Below, piece by piece: positions 6,048 to 13,772 of a stretch of 22,962 nucleotides of DNA. Every line of letters starts with the position of its first letter. The stretch's first letter is position 1. Location of the stretch: positions 1-22,962 of the forward strand of contig CAJMLN010000033.1 of NCBI GenBank assembly GCA_905214315.1, in the 5' to 3' direction. Position numbers and translations under genes: made by a program. This stretch comes from an uncultured bacterium. Its GTDB lineage: Bacteria > Bacillota > Clostridia > Christensenellales > QALW01. A model generated the notes under the pieces. That model worked only from the letters and a program-made list of their open reading frames with translations. It made no database searches and had not been told where the DNA came from.

Positions 6048-6076
6048 ATTGTATCACAAACTGTATGAAATAGCAA
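6048..6076 (-). promoter_or_regulatory. Promoter of degV
   Basis: Minus strand: -35 TTGCTA (6076-6071), 17-bp spacer, -10 TACAAT (6053-6048), about 42 bp before the degV ATG. Confidence 0.6.
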
Positions 6077-6143
6077 GAGAAAAAAGAAATTTTGGTCAAA
6101 AATTTTTCTTTGCTGAATTTTGTAAAAACAGCGTAGGAAAATC

Positions 6144-6167
6144 AAAAAGCCGCCCTGTTCGGGCGGC
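6144..6167 (-). terminator. Intrinsic terminator of melA
   Basis: GCCGCCC/GGGCGGC stem (6149-6155 with 6161-6167), 5-base loop, followed on the minus strand by TTTTTGATTTT. It lies 9 bp after the melA stop and 68 bp before the degV promoter -35. Confidence 0.85.
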
Positions 6168-6176
6168 AGAACGGTA

Positions 6177-7499
6177 TCAGTGATATTCCGGAAGCCAGGA
6201 GCCGTGCGCGGCGATGAGCTCGTCGACCATTTTTACAATTGTATCGATATCCAGCTCGCTTCCGGTATGGGGATCTAACATAGCAGCTTGATAGATCCGT
6301 TCTTTTTTTCTGGTAACGGCAGCGTCGATCGTCAGTAGCTGCACGTTGATATTGGTCATATTCATCGCTGCCAGCTGCGGGGGAAGCTTGCCCACGCTGC
6401 AGGGATTTATGCCGCGGCCGTTTATCAGGCAGGGAACTTCCACGCAGGCATCCTCGGGGAGGTTTTCAATCAGGAAATTCTTATTCAGCACATTGCCGCC
6501 GATTTGATAGGGTGTGCCGGTAACAATGGCCTCCATGATGTGCGAGGCATATTCGCGGGAGCGGTCGTGCTCAATCACATCTTTATTAGCAAGCTCTTCA
6601 TACTGCGCTGCCCAACCGTTGATCTGATTGACACAGCGGCGGGGATATTCATCTAAAGGAATATTGTACCGCTCGATCAGCTCGGGATATTTGGATTTTA
6701 TATAAAACATATTATATTCGGCGTTATGCTCGCTGGATTCGGTGCAGTAGTAGCCCAAACGGCGGATATAGTCGTACCGAACCAGATCTTTGCCTTCCCG
6801 ATCGTTTTCCAGCTTTTCCAGAGCTCTTTTTTTGATTTCAGGATAGAGGTCGTTACCATTTTTGTCCTTGATTTCCAGCAGCCAGGCCATGTGATTGATG
6901 CCGGCAATTAGCTCTTTGCGGCCTTCCAGTTTATCGCTCATATCCAAATCAGTCAGTAGCCGCTGGGAACACACCTGCACGCTGTGGCAGAGACCTACGG
7001 TCTTTACAGCGGTATAGCGCTGCATATAGCCCGAAAGCATAGCCATGGGATTGGTATAGTTTAAAAACAGCGCGTCAGGACAAACTTCTTCCATATCCCG
7101 GGCAAAATCGTCCAGTACGGGAATGGTGCGCAGCGTGCGCATAATGCCGCCGATGCCTAAGGTGTCGGCGATTGTCTGCCGCAGACCGTATTTTTTGGGA
7201 ATTTCAAAATCGGTGATCGTGCAGGGATCATAGCCGCCAACCTGGATTGCGTTTACAACAAAAGCTGCACCCCTTAAAGCGGCTTTTCGGTTTTCTACTC
7301 CGCAGTAAGAGGTTATTACGGCGGGGGTTCCCTTCCCTTTATTGATGGCGCGCAGAATGGATTCGCTTTCCTTTAAGCGCTTGGGATCGATATCATACAG
7401 GGCGAATTCACTGTTTTTTAGAATTTCCGAGCACATGCAGTCGCCAATGACATTTCTTGCGAACACGGTGCTTCCCGCACCCATAAATGTTATTTTCAT
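6177..7499 (-). CDS. melA: Alpha-galactosidase, glycoside hydrolase family 4
   Basis: NAD- and metal-dependent GH4 alpha-galactosidase (melibiose, raffinose-type substrates) acting in the cytoplasm by an oxidation-elimination mechanism. At 440 residues it has the family length and resembles E. coli MelA along its whole length. Visible are the NAD-binding start KITFMGAGSTVF (2-13), the FEIPKKYGLRQTIADTLG region, LNYTNPMAM (146-154), the metal-site GLCHSVQ with Cys171 and His172, INHMAW with His203, LGYYCTESSEHNAEY, and AAMLDPHTGSELDID near the end. AGGGAGG lies six bases before the ATG. It is monocistronic, with a terminator right after the stop. The divergent AraC-family gene parallels melR-melAB, but no transporter is next to it. 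Confidence 0.93.
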   Translation of the reverse strand: MKITFMGAGSTVFARNVIGDCMCSEILKNSEFALYDIDPKRLKESESILRAINKGKGTPAVITSYCGVENRKAALRGAAFVVNAIQVGGYDPCTITDFEIPKKYGLRQTIADTLGIGGIMRTLRTIPVLDDFARDMEEVCPDALFLNYTNPMAMLSGYMQRYTAVKTVGLCHSVQVCSQRLLTDLDMSDKLEGRKELIAGINHMAWLLEIKDKNGNDLYPEIKKRALEKLENDREGKDLVRYDYIRRLGYYCTESSEHNAEYNMFYIKSKYPELIERYNIPLDEYPRRCVNQINGWAAQYEELANKDVIEHDRSREYASHIMEAIVTGTPYQIGGNVLNKNFLIENLPEDACVEVPCLINGRGINPCSVGKLPPQLAAMNMTNINVQLLTIDAAVTRKKERIYQAAMLDPHTGSELDIDTIVKMVDELIAAHGSWLPEYH

Positions 7500-7527
7500 A
7501 AAAAACCTCCCTTTCTTTTACAACAGC

Positions 7528-7556
7528 ATTATAGCATACTTTTTTTGAAATTTGTA
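7528..7556 (-). promoter_or_regulatory. Promoter of melA (good -10, weak -35)
   Basis: Minus strand: -10 TATAAT (7533-7528) with TACAAA (7556-7551) at 17 bp as a poor -35. A strong -10 with a weak -35 is typical of an activator-dependent promoter, which fits the adjacent AraC-family gene. Confidence 0.55.
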
Positions 7557-7586
7557 TTGCAGAATATGAGGAAGATATGTTATAAT
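7557..7586 (+). promoter_or_regulatory. Promoter of the AraC-family regulator gene
   Basis: TTGCAG (7557-7562), 18-bp spacer, TATAAT (7581-7586), 32 bp before the ATG. Its -35 directly abuts the -35 of the opposite melA promoter, so one bound protein could affect both. Confidence 0.6.
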
Positions 7587-7618
7587 GTGAGATAATAAAG
7601 GAACGGAGAAAAGGAAAA

Positions 7619-8458
7619 ATGCTGCAGCAGTGCAATATACGAAATGAACAATACAATAAGGTAATTCCTCTATATCTTGGCAGCCAGCATTGTGAAAGCC
7701 GCCATTGCTACGGGCCGGCGGTGCGGACGTATTGGCTTTTGCATTATGTGGTGTCAGGCAGGGGAAAATACCGGGTAGAGGGGCATGAGTATGCCGTATA
7801 TCCCGGAGAAGCATTTTTGATTAAGCCCGGGGAAATTACCCAGTATGAAGCGGACAGGGAAGACCCCTGGTATTATATATGGGTGGGCTTTACCTCTGAA
7901 CTGCCCTGTTTGGAGGAACTTCCTTATGTGATCCGCAAGGAAGGACTGAAACAGATCTTTGCTGCTGTGGATCGCCTGCGGAATGGCGGAATCCTTAAAG
8001 ATATACAGGCGATTGCCGCTATTTGGGAGGTAATTTCCTGTCTTTGCGGCGATATGGCGCAGGAGGATGACACCGGATATGCGGCCCGTGCGGTAAATAT
8101 GATTAAAAAGCAATATATGAAGGATATTTCGGTGCAGAGTATGGCCGATGCCCTGGGATTGGACCGGAGCTATTTTTCCAATTTGTTCAAAAAAGAAACG
8201 GGGAAGAGCCCCGGCCGCTATCTGATGGAATATCGGATGGAGCGGGCGCTGGAGCTGCTCCGGCGGGAGAGGTATTCTGTTTCGGTAGTGGCTGCGTCGG
8301 TGGGTTACGGTGATCTGTTCAGCTTTTCACGCTGCTTTAAAAAGTGCTACGGCGTTCCGCCCTCCCGGTATGGAGAAATTCCTTTAACCGCCGGTACCAC
8401 AATTGAGCTTTTTACGCGGGGAGCAAAACCTTCGGCAGCGTCCGGCGCGGCCGTTTGA
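7619..8458 (+). CDS. AraC-family transcriptional regulator (probable melA regulator)
   Basis: Transcription factor of 279 residues. The N-terminal half is a cupin-type sugar-sensing domain (about 35-92: LHYVVSGRGKYRVEG, YPGEAFLIKPGE, PWYYIWVGF). The C-terminal part holds the double helix-turn-helix: first DISVQSMADALGLDRSYFS (169-187), second YSVSVVAASVGYGDLFSFSR (219-238), then CFKKCYGVPPSRY. This layout fits MelR/RafR/MsmR-type activators of alpha-galactoside genes. The gene is divergent from melA with a 119-bp gap and back-to-back promoters, so melA is the likely target and an alpha-galactoside the likely effector (inference). About 25 weakly conserved residues follow the HTH domain. GGAGAAAAGGA serves as ribosome site. 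Confidence 0.92.
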   Translation: MLQQCNIRNEQYNKVIPLYLGSQHCESRHCYGPAVRTYWLLHYVVSGRGKYRVEGHEYAVYPGEAFLIKPGEITQYEADREDPWYYIWVGFTSELPCLEELPYVIRKEGLKQIFAAVDRLRNGGILKDIQAIAAIWEVISCLCGDMAQEDDTGYAARAVNMIKKQYMKDISVQSMADALGLDRSYFSNLFKKETGKSPGRYLMEYRMERALELLRRERYSVSVVAASVGYGDLFSFSRCFKKCYGVPPSRYGEIPLTAGTTIELFTRGAKPSAASGAAV

Positions 8459-8549
8459 AGGGAGCGGGAAGGCGTGTCTTTTTCCCTTTGCGGCGAAAAA
8501 ATGGAATTGTAAATATTTTGTTATAGACGTGTATCTTTAGTTTTTGTGT

Positions 8550-8578
8550 TTGACGAAATTCGCCGGATATCATATAAT
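8550..8578 (+). promoter_or_regulatory. Promoter of the purine operon
   Basis: TTGACG (8550-8555), exactly 17 bp, TATAAT (8573-8578). The expected start near 8585 is immediately before the riboswitch, so the leader is about 143 bases. Confidence 0.8.
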
Positions 8579-8587
8579 AAAAGCACG

Positions 8588-8668
8588 GAGGGCTCTTTTG
8601 TAACTGACGGAAGATGGAGTATACCATTGTGGAGCAGGGGAGCCGTTTTCATGCCGACCGTCTGGGCA
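8588..8668 (+). promoter_or_regulatory. ZTP (pfl motif) riboswitch in the purE leader
   Basis: Fits the pfl/ZTP aptamer, which senses ZMP/ZTP, the AICAR nucleotide that accumulates when 10-formyl-THF is short. GGCTC (8591-8595) pairs with GAGCC (8640-8644). Between them lie the conserved AACTGACGG segment (8602-8610), a hairpin ATGG/CCAT (8614-8617 with 8624-8627) and GCAGGGGAG just before the closing strand. A linker then leads to the family's hallmark 3' element, CCGTCTGGGCA (8658-8668; consensus CCGCCTGGGCA). That element also forms the 5' strand of the following terminator. High ZTP should therefore stabilise the aptamer, prevent termination and turn on the operon. The call rests on motif memory; a covariance search would settle it. 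Confidence 0.85.
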
Positions 8669-8706
8669 GCCTTATCCGAAAAAAGTGGATAGGACTGCCC
8701 TTTTTT
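8664..8706 (+). terminator. Riboswitch-controlled intrinsic terminator (attenuator) before purE
   Basis: Long stem 8664-8677 with 8687-8700: 13 pairs including one G-T wobble, with one C-A mismatch, and a 9-base loop, followed directly by TTTTTT (8701-8706). The 5' arm begins in the GGGCA of the aptamer's 3' element, so aptamer folding and terminator formation are mutually exclusive. The purE ribosome site AAGGAGG follows at 8716-8722. Confidence 0.9.
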
Positions 8707-8727
8707 ATGAATTTGAAGGAGGATGGA

Positions 8728-9219
8728 ATGAAAAAGATAGGTATCATTATGGGAAGCGATAGCGATCTTCCTATCGTAGAAAAAGCCATTGCAACGGTAA
8801 AGGAATACGGCGTTGTCTGTGAGGTGCATGTTTATTCGGCGCACAGAACACCACAGCAGGCTAAAGAGTTTGCCTGCTCTGCCAGGGAAAGGGGCTTTGG
8901 CGTGTTGATTGCCGCGGCGGGAAAGGCCGCGCACCTTGCCGGCGCCATTGCGGCCTCTACTACTTTGCCGGTAATTGGACTACCCATAAAATCATCAACG
9001 CTTGACGGCATTGATGCGCTTTTGTCAACGGTTCAGATGCCCGCGGGCATTCCTGTAGCAACTGTTGCGATAGACGGCGCTGTCAATGCCGCTTTGCTTT
9101 CCTTGCAGATTCTGGCTGTGGAGGATGCGGAGCTGGCCGAAAAGCTTGAGGCAGCGCGTCGGGCGGCGGCGGAAAAGGTACTTGCCAAGGATGCGGAAAT
9201 ATCAAAAAAATACACCTGA
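8728..9219 (+). CDS. purE: PurE, N5-carboxyaminoimidazole ribonucleotide mutase / AIR carboxylase
   Basis: Carboxylation step of purine synthesis giving CAIR. 163 residues. Motifs: IIMGSDSDLP (6-15), YSAHRTP with catalytic His39 (36-42), AAAGKAAHLAG (62-72) and QMPAGIPVATVAI (103-115). The AGGAAHLPG segment that marks class I PurE appears here as AAGKAAHLAG, with IKSSTLDGIDALLS after it. This clostridial variant is still nearer class I than class II (which has AGRSNALSG). No purK, needed to make N5-CAIR, is in the operon. The start at 8728 has AAGGAGG in front; an in-frame extension to 8614 runs through the riboswitch and is rejected. First gene of the operon. Confidence 0.95.
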   Translation: MKKIGIIMGSDSDLPIVEKAIATVKEYGVVCEVHVYSAHRTPQQAKEFACSARERGFGVLIAAAGKAAHLAGAIAASTTLPVIGLPIKSSTLDGIDALLSTVQMPAGIPVATVAIDGAVNAALLSLQILAVEDAELAEKLEAARRAAAEKVLAKDAEISKKYT

Positions 9220-9245
9220 GATCAGGTCGAAAAGGGAGAAAGAAT

Positions 9246-9962
9246 ATGGAAAAGAAAGAACAGATGTATGAAGGCAAGGCCAAAAAGGTTTTTGCCACCG
9301 AGAACCCGGAATACTGCATTGTTTCCTACAAGGATGACGCCACTGCTTTTAACGGCCTGAAAAAGGGAACGATTGCCGGCAAGGGCGTGGTAAACAACCG
9401 TATGAGCAATTACCTGATGGGACTGCTGGAGAAGGAAGGGGTTCCCACCCACTTTGTGGAGGAGCTCAACGACCGGGAAACCGTTGTAAAAAAGGTGACA
9501 ATCGTTCCGCTGGAGGTTATCGTGCGCAATATTGCGGCCGGTTCGTTTTCCAAGCGCTTTGGCGTAGCGGAGGGCACAAAGCTGCTTTGCCCCACGCTGG
9601 AGTATTGCTATAAGGACGATGCACTGGGGGATCCGATGGTCAATGACTATCATATCGTTGCCTGCGGCTGGGCCACCCGGGAGGATTTGGACACCATTGC
9701 GGAGTATACCTTTAAAATCAATGCGTTTTTAAAGGCGTTTTTCAAAAAAATCAATATTGATCTTGTGGATTTTAAAATTGAATTCGGCAAGGATGCCAGC
9801 GGAAAGATTCTGCTTGCGGATGAAATTTCCCCTGATACCTGCCGCTTCTGGGATGCGGCCACCGGCGAAAAGCTGGACAAGGACCGCTTCAGAAGAGATT
9901 TGGGCAATGTAGAGGGCGCTTATGCCGAAATGATGAAACGGGTTTTTGGAGAGCAGGCATGA
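9246..9962 (+). CDS. purC: PurC, SAICAR synthetase
   Basis: Joins CAIR and aspartate with ATP to give SAICAR. 238 residues, the normal length. Visible are YEGKAKKVF (8-16), signature 1 IVPLEVIVRNIAAGS (86-100), signature 2 LVDFKIEFG (173-181) and LADEISPDTCRFWD (190-203). AGGGAGAAAG precedes the ATG. Its stop overlaps the purF start as ATGA, so the two are translationally coupled. purB, which acts on SAICAR next, is not in the window. Confidence 0.97.
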   Translation: MEKKEQMYEGKAKKVFATENPEYCIVSYKDDATAFNGLKKGTIAGKGVVNNRMSNYLMGLLEKEGVPTHFVEELNDRETVVKKVTIVPLEVIVRNIAAGSFSKRFGVAEGTKLLCPTLEYCYKDDALGDPMVNDYHIVACGWATREDLDTIAEYTFKINAFLKAFFKKINIDLVDFKIEFGKDASGKILLADEISPDTCRFWDAATGEKLDKDRFRRDLGNVEGAYAEMMKRVFGEQA

Positions 9963-11398
9963 GGAAATTGAGAGAAGAGTGCGGCGTTTTCGGAATTTTT
10001 GCGCCGCATAAAATGGATGTGGCCGCTTCGGCCTATTACGGCTTGTTTGCCCTGCAGCATCGCGGACAGGAGAGCTGCGGCATTGTTGTGAATGACGACG
10101 GCGTATTTCAAACATATAAAGACGTGGGACTGGTAAACGATGTTTTTACCAAGCCCGTGCTGGAAAAGCTGGGCGAGGGCAACATGGCGGTAGGCCATGT
10201 GCGCTACGGTACTACCGGTACCGACGGCCGCCTGAATGCTCAGCCGATCGTCGTCAATCACGTAAAGGGACATATTGCGCTGGCCCATAACGGCAACCTG
10301 GTAAATTCCTATGAGCTTCGGCAGGAATTGGAGCTGGGCGGCGCGATCTTTCATACCACCAGCGATACGGAGGTTATCTCCTATATCATCACGCAGGAGC
10401 GCATCAAGGCCCCGTCGATTGAGCAGGCGGTGGAGGGAGCGCTGGGACGCATCAAGGGGGCGTATTCTCTGGTGCTGATGTCGCCTTCAAAGCTGATTGC
10501 GGTACGGGATCCCAACGGCTTTCGCCCGCTGTGCTACGGTAAGACGGATGACGGCGCTTTTGTGGTGGCTTCTGAAAGCTGCGCATTGGACGCGGTGGGC
10601 GCGTCCTTTGTCCGGGATGTGCGCCCGGGAGAGATCGTTGTGTTTGACGCTGGGGGCGTGCGCAGTATTACAACGCACTGCGATACGGTAAAGCCCTCGA
10701 TGTGCGTATTTGAATATATCTATTTTGCCCGGCCGGATTCGGTGATCGACGGCTGTTCGGTGCATTCGGCGCGCGTGCGCGCCGGCGCGTTCCTGGCTCT
10801 GGAGCATCCGGTGCAGGCTGATATCGTCATCGGCGTTCCGGATTCCGGCATTGATGCGGCCATCGGCTTTTCACGGCAATCCGGCATTCCCTACGGCATT
10901 GGATTCATTAAAAACAAATATATCGGCCGCACGTTTATTTCTCCGGGGCAGAAATCCCGGGAGGATAAGGTGAAAATCAAGCTGAACCCGGTTTCCGATA
11001 CGGTAAAGGGCAAGCGGGTGGTGCTGATCGACGATTCCATTGTGCGCGGAACCACCAGCGCGCGGATTGTAAAGCTGCTGCGCGATGCGGGAGCTACCGA
11101 AGTGCACATGCGGGTTTCGGCGCCGGCGTTTATCGCCCCGTGCTATTACGGCACGGATATTGATTCCAAGGATGCATTGATTGCCTGTAATCATACGGTG
11201 GAGGAAATTGAAAAGATTATCGGTGTGGATAGCCTGGGCTATTTGAGTGTGGATAATGTGACGAAAATTGCCGGTGGACTTGATCAAAACAGTTTCTGTA
11301 CAGCCTGCTTTGATGAAAAATATCCCACTGCTGTGCCGCAGAAAGCTCACAAAAACCGGTTTGAGACCAAAATATCTGAAAGCGGGGAAGAAAAATGA
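9959..11398 (+). CDS. purF: PurF, amidophosphoribosyltransferase of the Fe-S type
   Basis: First committed step: PRPP plus glutamine to phosphoribosylamine. 479 residues. An N-terminal MRKLREE precedes Cys8, so a 7-residue propeptide must be removed to expose the nucleophile, as in Bacillus-type enzymes. The glutaminase domain shows HRGQES (34-39), RYGTTG (82-87) and HNGNLVN (110-116). The PRT domain has VVLIDDSIVRGTTS (354-367). Cys249, Cys395, Cys447 and Cys450 correspond to the [4Fe-4S] ligands of the B. subtilis enzyme, which the E. coli enzyme lacks. The protein is expected to be oxygen-sensitive. It overlaps both purC and purM by 4 bp. Confidence 0.97.
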   Translation: MRKLREECGVFGIFAPHKMDVAASAYYGLFALQHRGQESCGIVVNDDGVFQTYKDVGLVNDVFTKPVLEKLGEGNMAVGHVRYGTTGTDGRLNAQPIVVNHVKGHIALAHNGNLVNSYELRQELELGGAIFHTTSDTEVISYIITQERIKAPSIEQAVEGALGRIKGAYSLVLMSPSKLIAVRDPNGFRPLCYGKTDDGAFVVASESCALDAVGASFVRDVRPGEIVVFDAGGVRSITTHCDTVKPSMCVFEYIYFARPDSVIDGCSVHSARVRAGAFLALEHPVQADIVIGVPDSGIDAAIGFSRQSGIPYGIGFIKNKYIGRTFISPGQKSREDKVKIKLNPVSDTVKGKRVVLIDDSIVRGTTSARIVKLLRDAGATEVHMRVSAPAFIAPCYYGTDIDSKDALIACNHTVEEIEKIIGVDSLGYLSVDNVTKIAGGLDQNSFCTACFDEKYPTAVPQKAHKNRFETKISESGEEK

Positions 11399-12435
11399 AA
11401 AGCTTTAGCGAAAGTTATAAAAACGCGGGCGTAGATATCACCGCGGGATATAAAGCTGTGGAGCTGATGAAGCAACACATTGCCAAAACAATTGCCGGCA
11501 CGGGCGCGCTTTCGGGCATCGGCGGCTTTGGCGGGCTGTTTGAGCTGGACCTTACCGGCATCCGGAAGCCGGTGCTGGTAAGCGGTACCGACGGCGTTGG
11601 CACCAAGCTGAAGATGGCGTTTCTGATGGATAGGCATGATACCGTAGGAATTGACTGCGTAGCGATGTGCGTAAACGATATCATCTGCTGCGGCGCCAAA
11701 CCGCTGTTCTTTTTGGATTATATCGCTTGCGGTAAAAACGAGCCGGAAAAGATTGCAGATATCGTAAAGGGCGTAGCGGATGGCTGCGTGCAGTCCGGCG
11801 CAGCGCTGATCGGCGGCGAAACAGCCGAGATGCCGGGCTTTTACCCGGAAGATGAATATGACCTGGCCGGCTTTGCCGTAGGCGTGGTGGATAAGGATAA
11901 GATTGTGGATCATTCCGCCATCCGCCCGGGCGACGTGATGATCGCCCTGCCCTCCAGCGGCGTACACTCCAACGGCTTTTCCCTTGTGCGCAAGGTATTT
12001 GACGTGGAAAACGCCGATATCAAGTCTCCCTGTGAGGCGCTGGGCGGCAGAAGCATCGGCGAAACGCTGCTGGCGCCTACCAAAATTTATGTGCAGCCCA
12101 TGCTGCGCCTGATGGAGCAGGTAACGGTAAAGGCGGTATCCCACATTACCGGCGGCGGCTTTTATGAAAATATTCCCCGCAGCTTGCCCGACGGAATTTC
12201 GGCTAAAATTGAAAAGGCGGCCGTTCAGGTTTTGCCGATTTTTGATTTGATTGCAAAAACCGGAAATATTCCGGAGCGGGATATGTTCAATACCTTTAAC
12301 ATGGGCGTTGGCATGAGCGTAGTAGTGGATAAAAACGATGCGGATAAGGCCCTGCAAATTCTGCGCGCGGCAGGTGAGACGCCATATATCATCGGCGAGA
12401 CGGTTGCTTCAAGCGAGGGCGTTTTGCTATGGTAA
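11395..12435 (+). CDS. purM: PurM, phosphoribosylformylglycinamidine cyclo-ligase (AIR synthetase)
   Basis: Closes the imidazole ring of FGAM with ATP to give AIR. 346 residues, the family length. Visible are SGTDGVGTKLK (63-73), MCVNDIICCGAKPLFFLDY (91-109), GGETAEMPGFY (140-150), SSGVHSNGFSLVRK and ITGGGFYENIPR. It starts inside the last codons of purF (ATGA overlap), and purN begins 7 bp before its stop. Confidence 0.97.
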   Translation: MKSFSESYKNAGVDITAGYKAVELMKQHIAKTIAGTGALSGIGGFGGLFELDLTGIRKPVLVSGTDGVGTKLKMAFLMDRHDTVGIDCVAMCVNDIICCGAKPLFFLDYIACGKNEPEKIADIVKGVADGCVQSGAALIGGETAEMPGFYPEDEYDLAGFAVGVVDKDKIVDHSAIRPGDVMIALPSSGVHSNGFSLVRKVFDVENADIKSPCEALGGRSIGETLLAPTKIYVQPMLRLMEQVTVKAVSHITGGGFYENIPRSLPDGISAKIEKAAVQVLPIFDLIAKTGNIPERDMFNTFNMGVGMSVVVDKNDADKALQILRAAGETPYIIGETVASSEGVLLW

Positions 12436-13049
12436 AGGCGAACATTGCCGTTTTTGTTTCCGGCGGCGGCACCAATTTACAGGCCCTGCTGGATGCGGCC
12501 GACCGCGGTGAACTGAAGGACGGCGCACTGGCTTTGGTCCTCTCCAGCCGGGAGGACGCCTATGCGCTGGAGCGTGCAAAAAAGCATCGTATCCCCACCA
12601 AAGTCGTCAGCAAAAAGCAGGCCGGCTCTCAGCAGGCCTTTGAGGCGGAAATCCTCCGTGCACTGGAGGCGTATTCCGTGGATATGATTGTTTTGGCCGG
12701 GTTTATGAGCATTTTAAGCGCCGATTTTGTCCGGCGCTATGAAAAACGGATTATCAATGTGCATCCGTCGCTGATTCCCGCTTTTTGCGGCGAGGGCTAT
12801 TATGGCCTGCGCGTGCATGAGGCGGCCCTTGCAAAGGGGGTAAAGGTGACCGGCGCCACGGTGCATTTTGTTAACGAAGTGCCCGACGGGGGCGAAATTA
12901 TCTTTCAAAAGGCGGTGCGCGTGCTGAAGAACGATACGCCGCAGACGCTGCAGAGGCGCGTGATGGAGCAGGCGGAATGGAAACTTTTGCCCCGGGCCGC
13001 GCAGGAGGTAGCTAAAAAAATTGCCAAAGGCAAGGAGAAAAAATTATGA
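12429..13049 (+). CDS. purN: PurN, phosphoribosylglycinamide formyltransferase (10-formyl-THF dependent)
   Basis: Formylates GAR using 10-formyl-THF. 206 residues. The motif SGGGTNLQAL (11-20) binds substrate phosphate. The catalytic triad corresponds to Asn110, His112 (INVHPSLIPAF) and Asp153 (VPDGG). GEGYYGLRVHEA (121-132) is the usual Firmicute loop. The last 10 or so residues are Lys-rich. It overlaps purM by 7 bp and the next gene by 4 bp. The choice of PurN rather than formate-using PurT ties the pathway to folate, as does the ZTP leader. Confidence 0.96.
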   Translation: MVKANIAVFVSGGGTNLQALLDAADRGELKDGALALVLSSREDAYALERAKKHRIPTKVVSKKQAGSQQAFEAEILRALEAYSVDMIVLAGFMSILSADFVRRYEKRIINVHPSLIPAFCGEGYYGLRVHEAALAKGVKVTGATVHFVNEVPDGGEIIFQKAVRVLKNDTPQTLQRRVMEQAEWKLLPRAAQEVAKKIAKGKEKKL

Positions 13050-13759
13050 GTGTACTTTTGGATATTGCTCAGCTTTTAAAAAATAACCGGTATCCCGGCA
13101 GGGGCATTGTTTTAGGGCTTTCTGACGACGGCAAAAAGGCCGTTGCCGCTTATTTTATTATGGGGCGCAGCGAGAACAGCCGCAACCGGGTTTTTAAAAA
13201 GAGAGAAAACGGCGATATTTTTACCGCCGCTTTTGACGAAAGCAAGGTAGAAGACCCTTCGCTTATCATCTATAACGCTGTTCGGCGTTTTGAAAATAAG
13301 CTGATTGTTACCAACGGCGACCAAACCGATACCATTTATGATTTTCTTGCCGCCGGCAAAAGCTTTGAACAGGCGCTGGAAACGCGGGAGTTTGAGCCGG
13401 ATTTTCCGAATTTTACCCCCCGCATCAGCGGCCTTTTAACCTTTGAAAAGGATAGTTTTACCTATAAAATGAGCCTTTTAAAAAGCGCAAACGAGGCTGG
13501 AAGCGCCTGCAACCGCTTTACCTTTGCCTATGCGCCGCAGGCAGGTACGGGGCATTTTATCCATACCTATCAGGAGGATGGAAATCCGCTGCCCTCTTTT
13601 GCCGGCGAACCGGAATGGGTAGCGCTTAACGGCGATATTGACGAATTTTCCACCTTGCTTTGGGATAATTTGAATTCGGATAATAAAATCTCTTTGTACG
13701 TGCGCTTTACGGATTTGGTATCCGGCGCGGCGGAAGAGAGAATTATAAATAAAAATTAA
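13046..13759 (+). CDS. purO: PurO-type IMP cyclohydrolase
   Basis: Closes FAICAR to IMP, the last step of the pathway. 237 residues with no similarity to the PurH N-terminal domain. It fits the PurO family first found in archaea: NNRYPGRGIVLG (13-24), RSENSRNRVF (41-50), IYNAVRRF (75-82), VTNGDQTDTIYD (88-99) and TPRISG (124-129). Clostridial members carry a longer C-terminal part than the roughly 200-residue archaeal enzymes. It begins in an ATGA overlap with purN and ends 13 bp before the AICAR transformylase gene. Together these two replace bifunctional PurH. The assignment is from motifs and context. Confidence 0.9.
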   Translation: MSVLLDIAQLLKNNRYPGRGIVLGLSDDGKKAVAAYFIMGRSENSRNRVFKKRENGDIFTAAFDESKVEDPSLIIYNAVRRFENKLIVTNGDQTDTIYDFLAAGKSFEQALETREFEPDFPNFTPRISGLLTFEKDSFTYKMSLLKSANEAGSACNRFTFAYAPQAGTGHFIHTYQEDGNPLPSFAGEPEWVALNGDIDEFSTLLWDNLNSDNKISLYVRFTDLVSGAAEERIINKN

Positions 13760-13772
13760 GTAGGAGGACAGG

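Noticed and set aside
7619..8458. AraC-family gene as regulator of the BMC operon
   Set aside because: It is divergent from melA and separated from the BMC genes by two terminators, and the BMC direct repeat is not found in its own promoter region; melA is the better target.
8459..8549. Terminator for the AraC-family gene
   Set aside because: Only a weak GGGAA/TTCCC pairing with a large loop and a poor T-run; not reported.
8614..8727. In-frame upstream extension of purE
   Set aside because: It would translate the riboswitch and terminator; the ATG at 8728 has AAGGAGG and matches the family N-terminus.
11347..12357. 336-codon minus-strand open frame
   Set aside because: Antisense to purM, whose motifs are complete; the composition is that of a shadow frame with no known domain.
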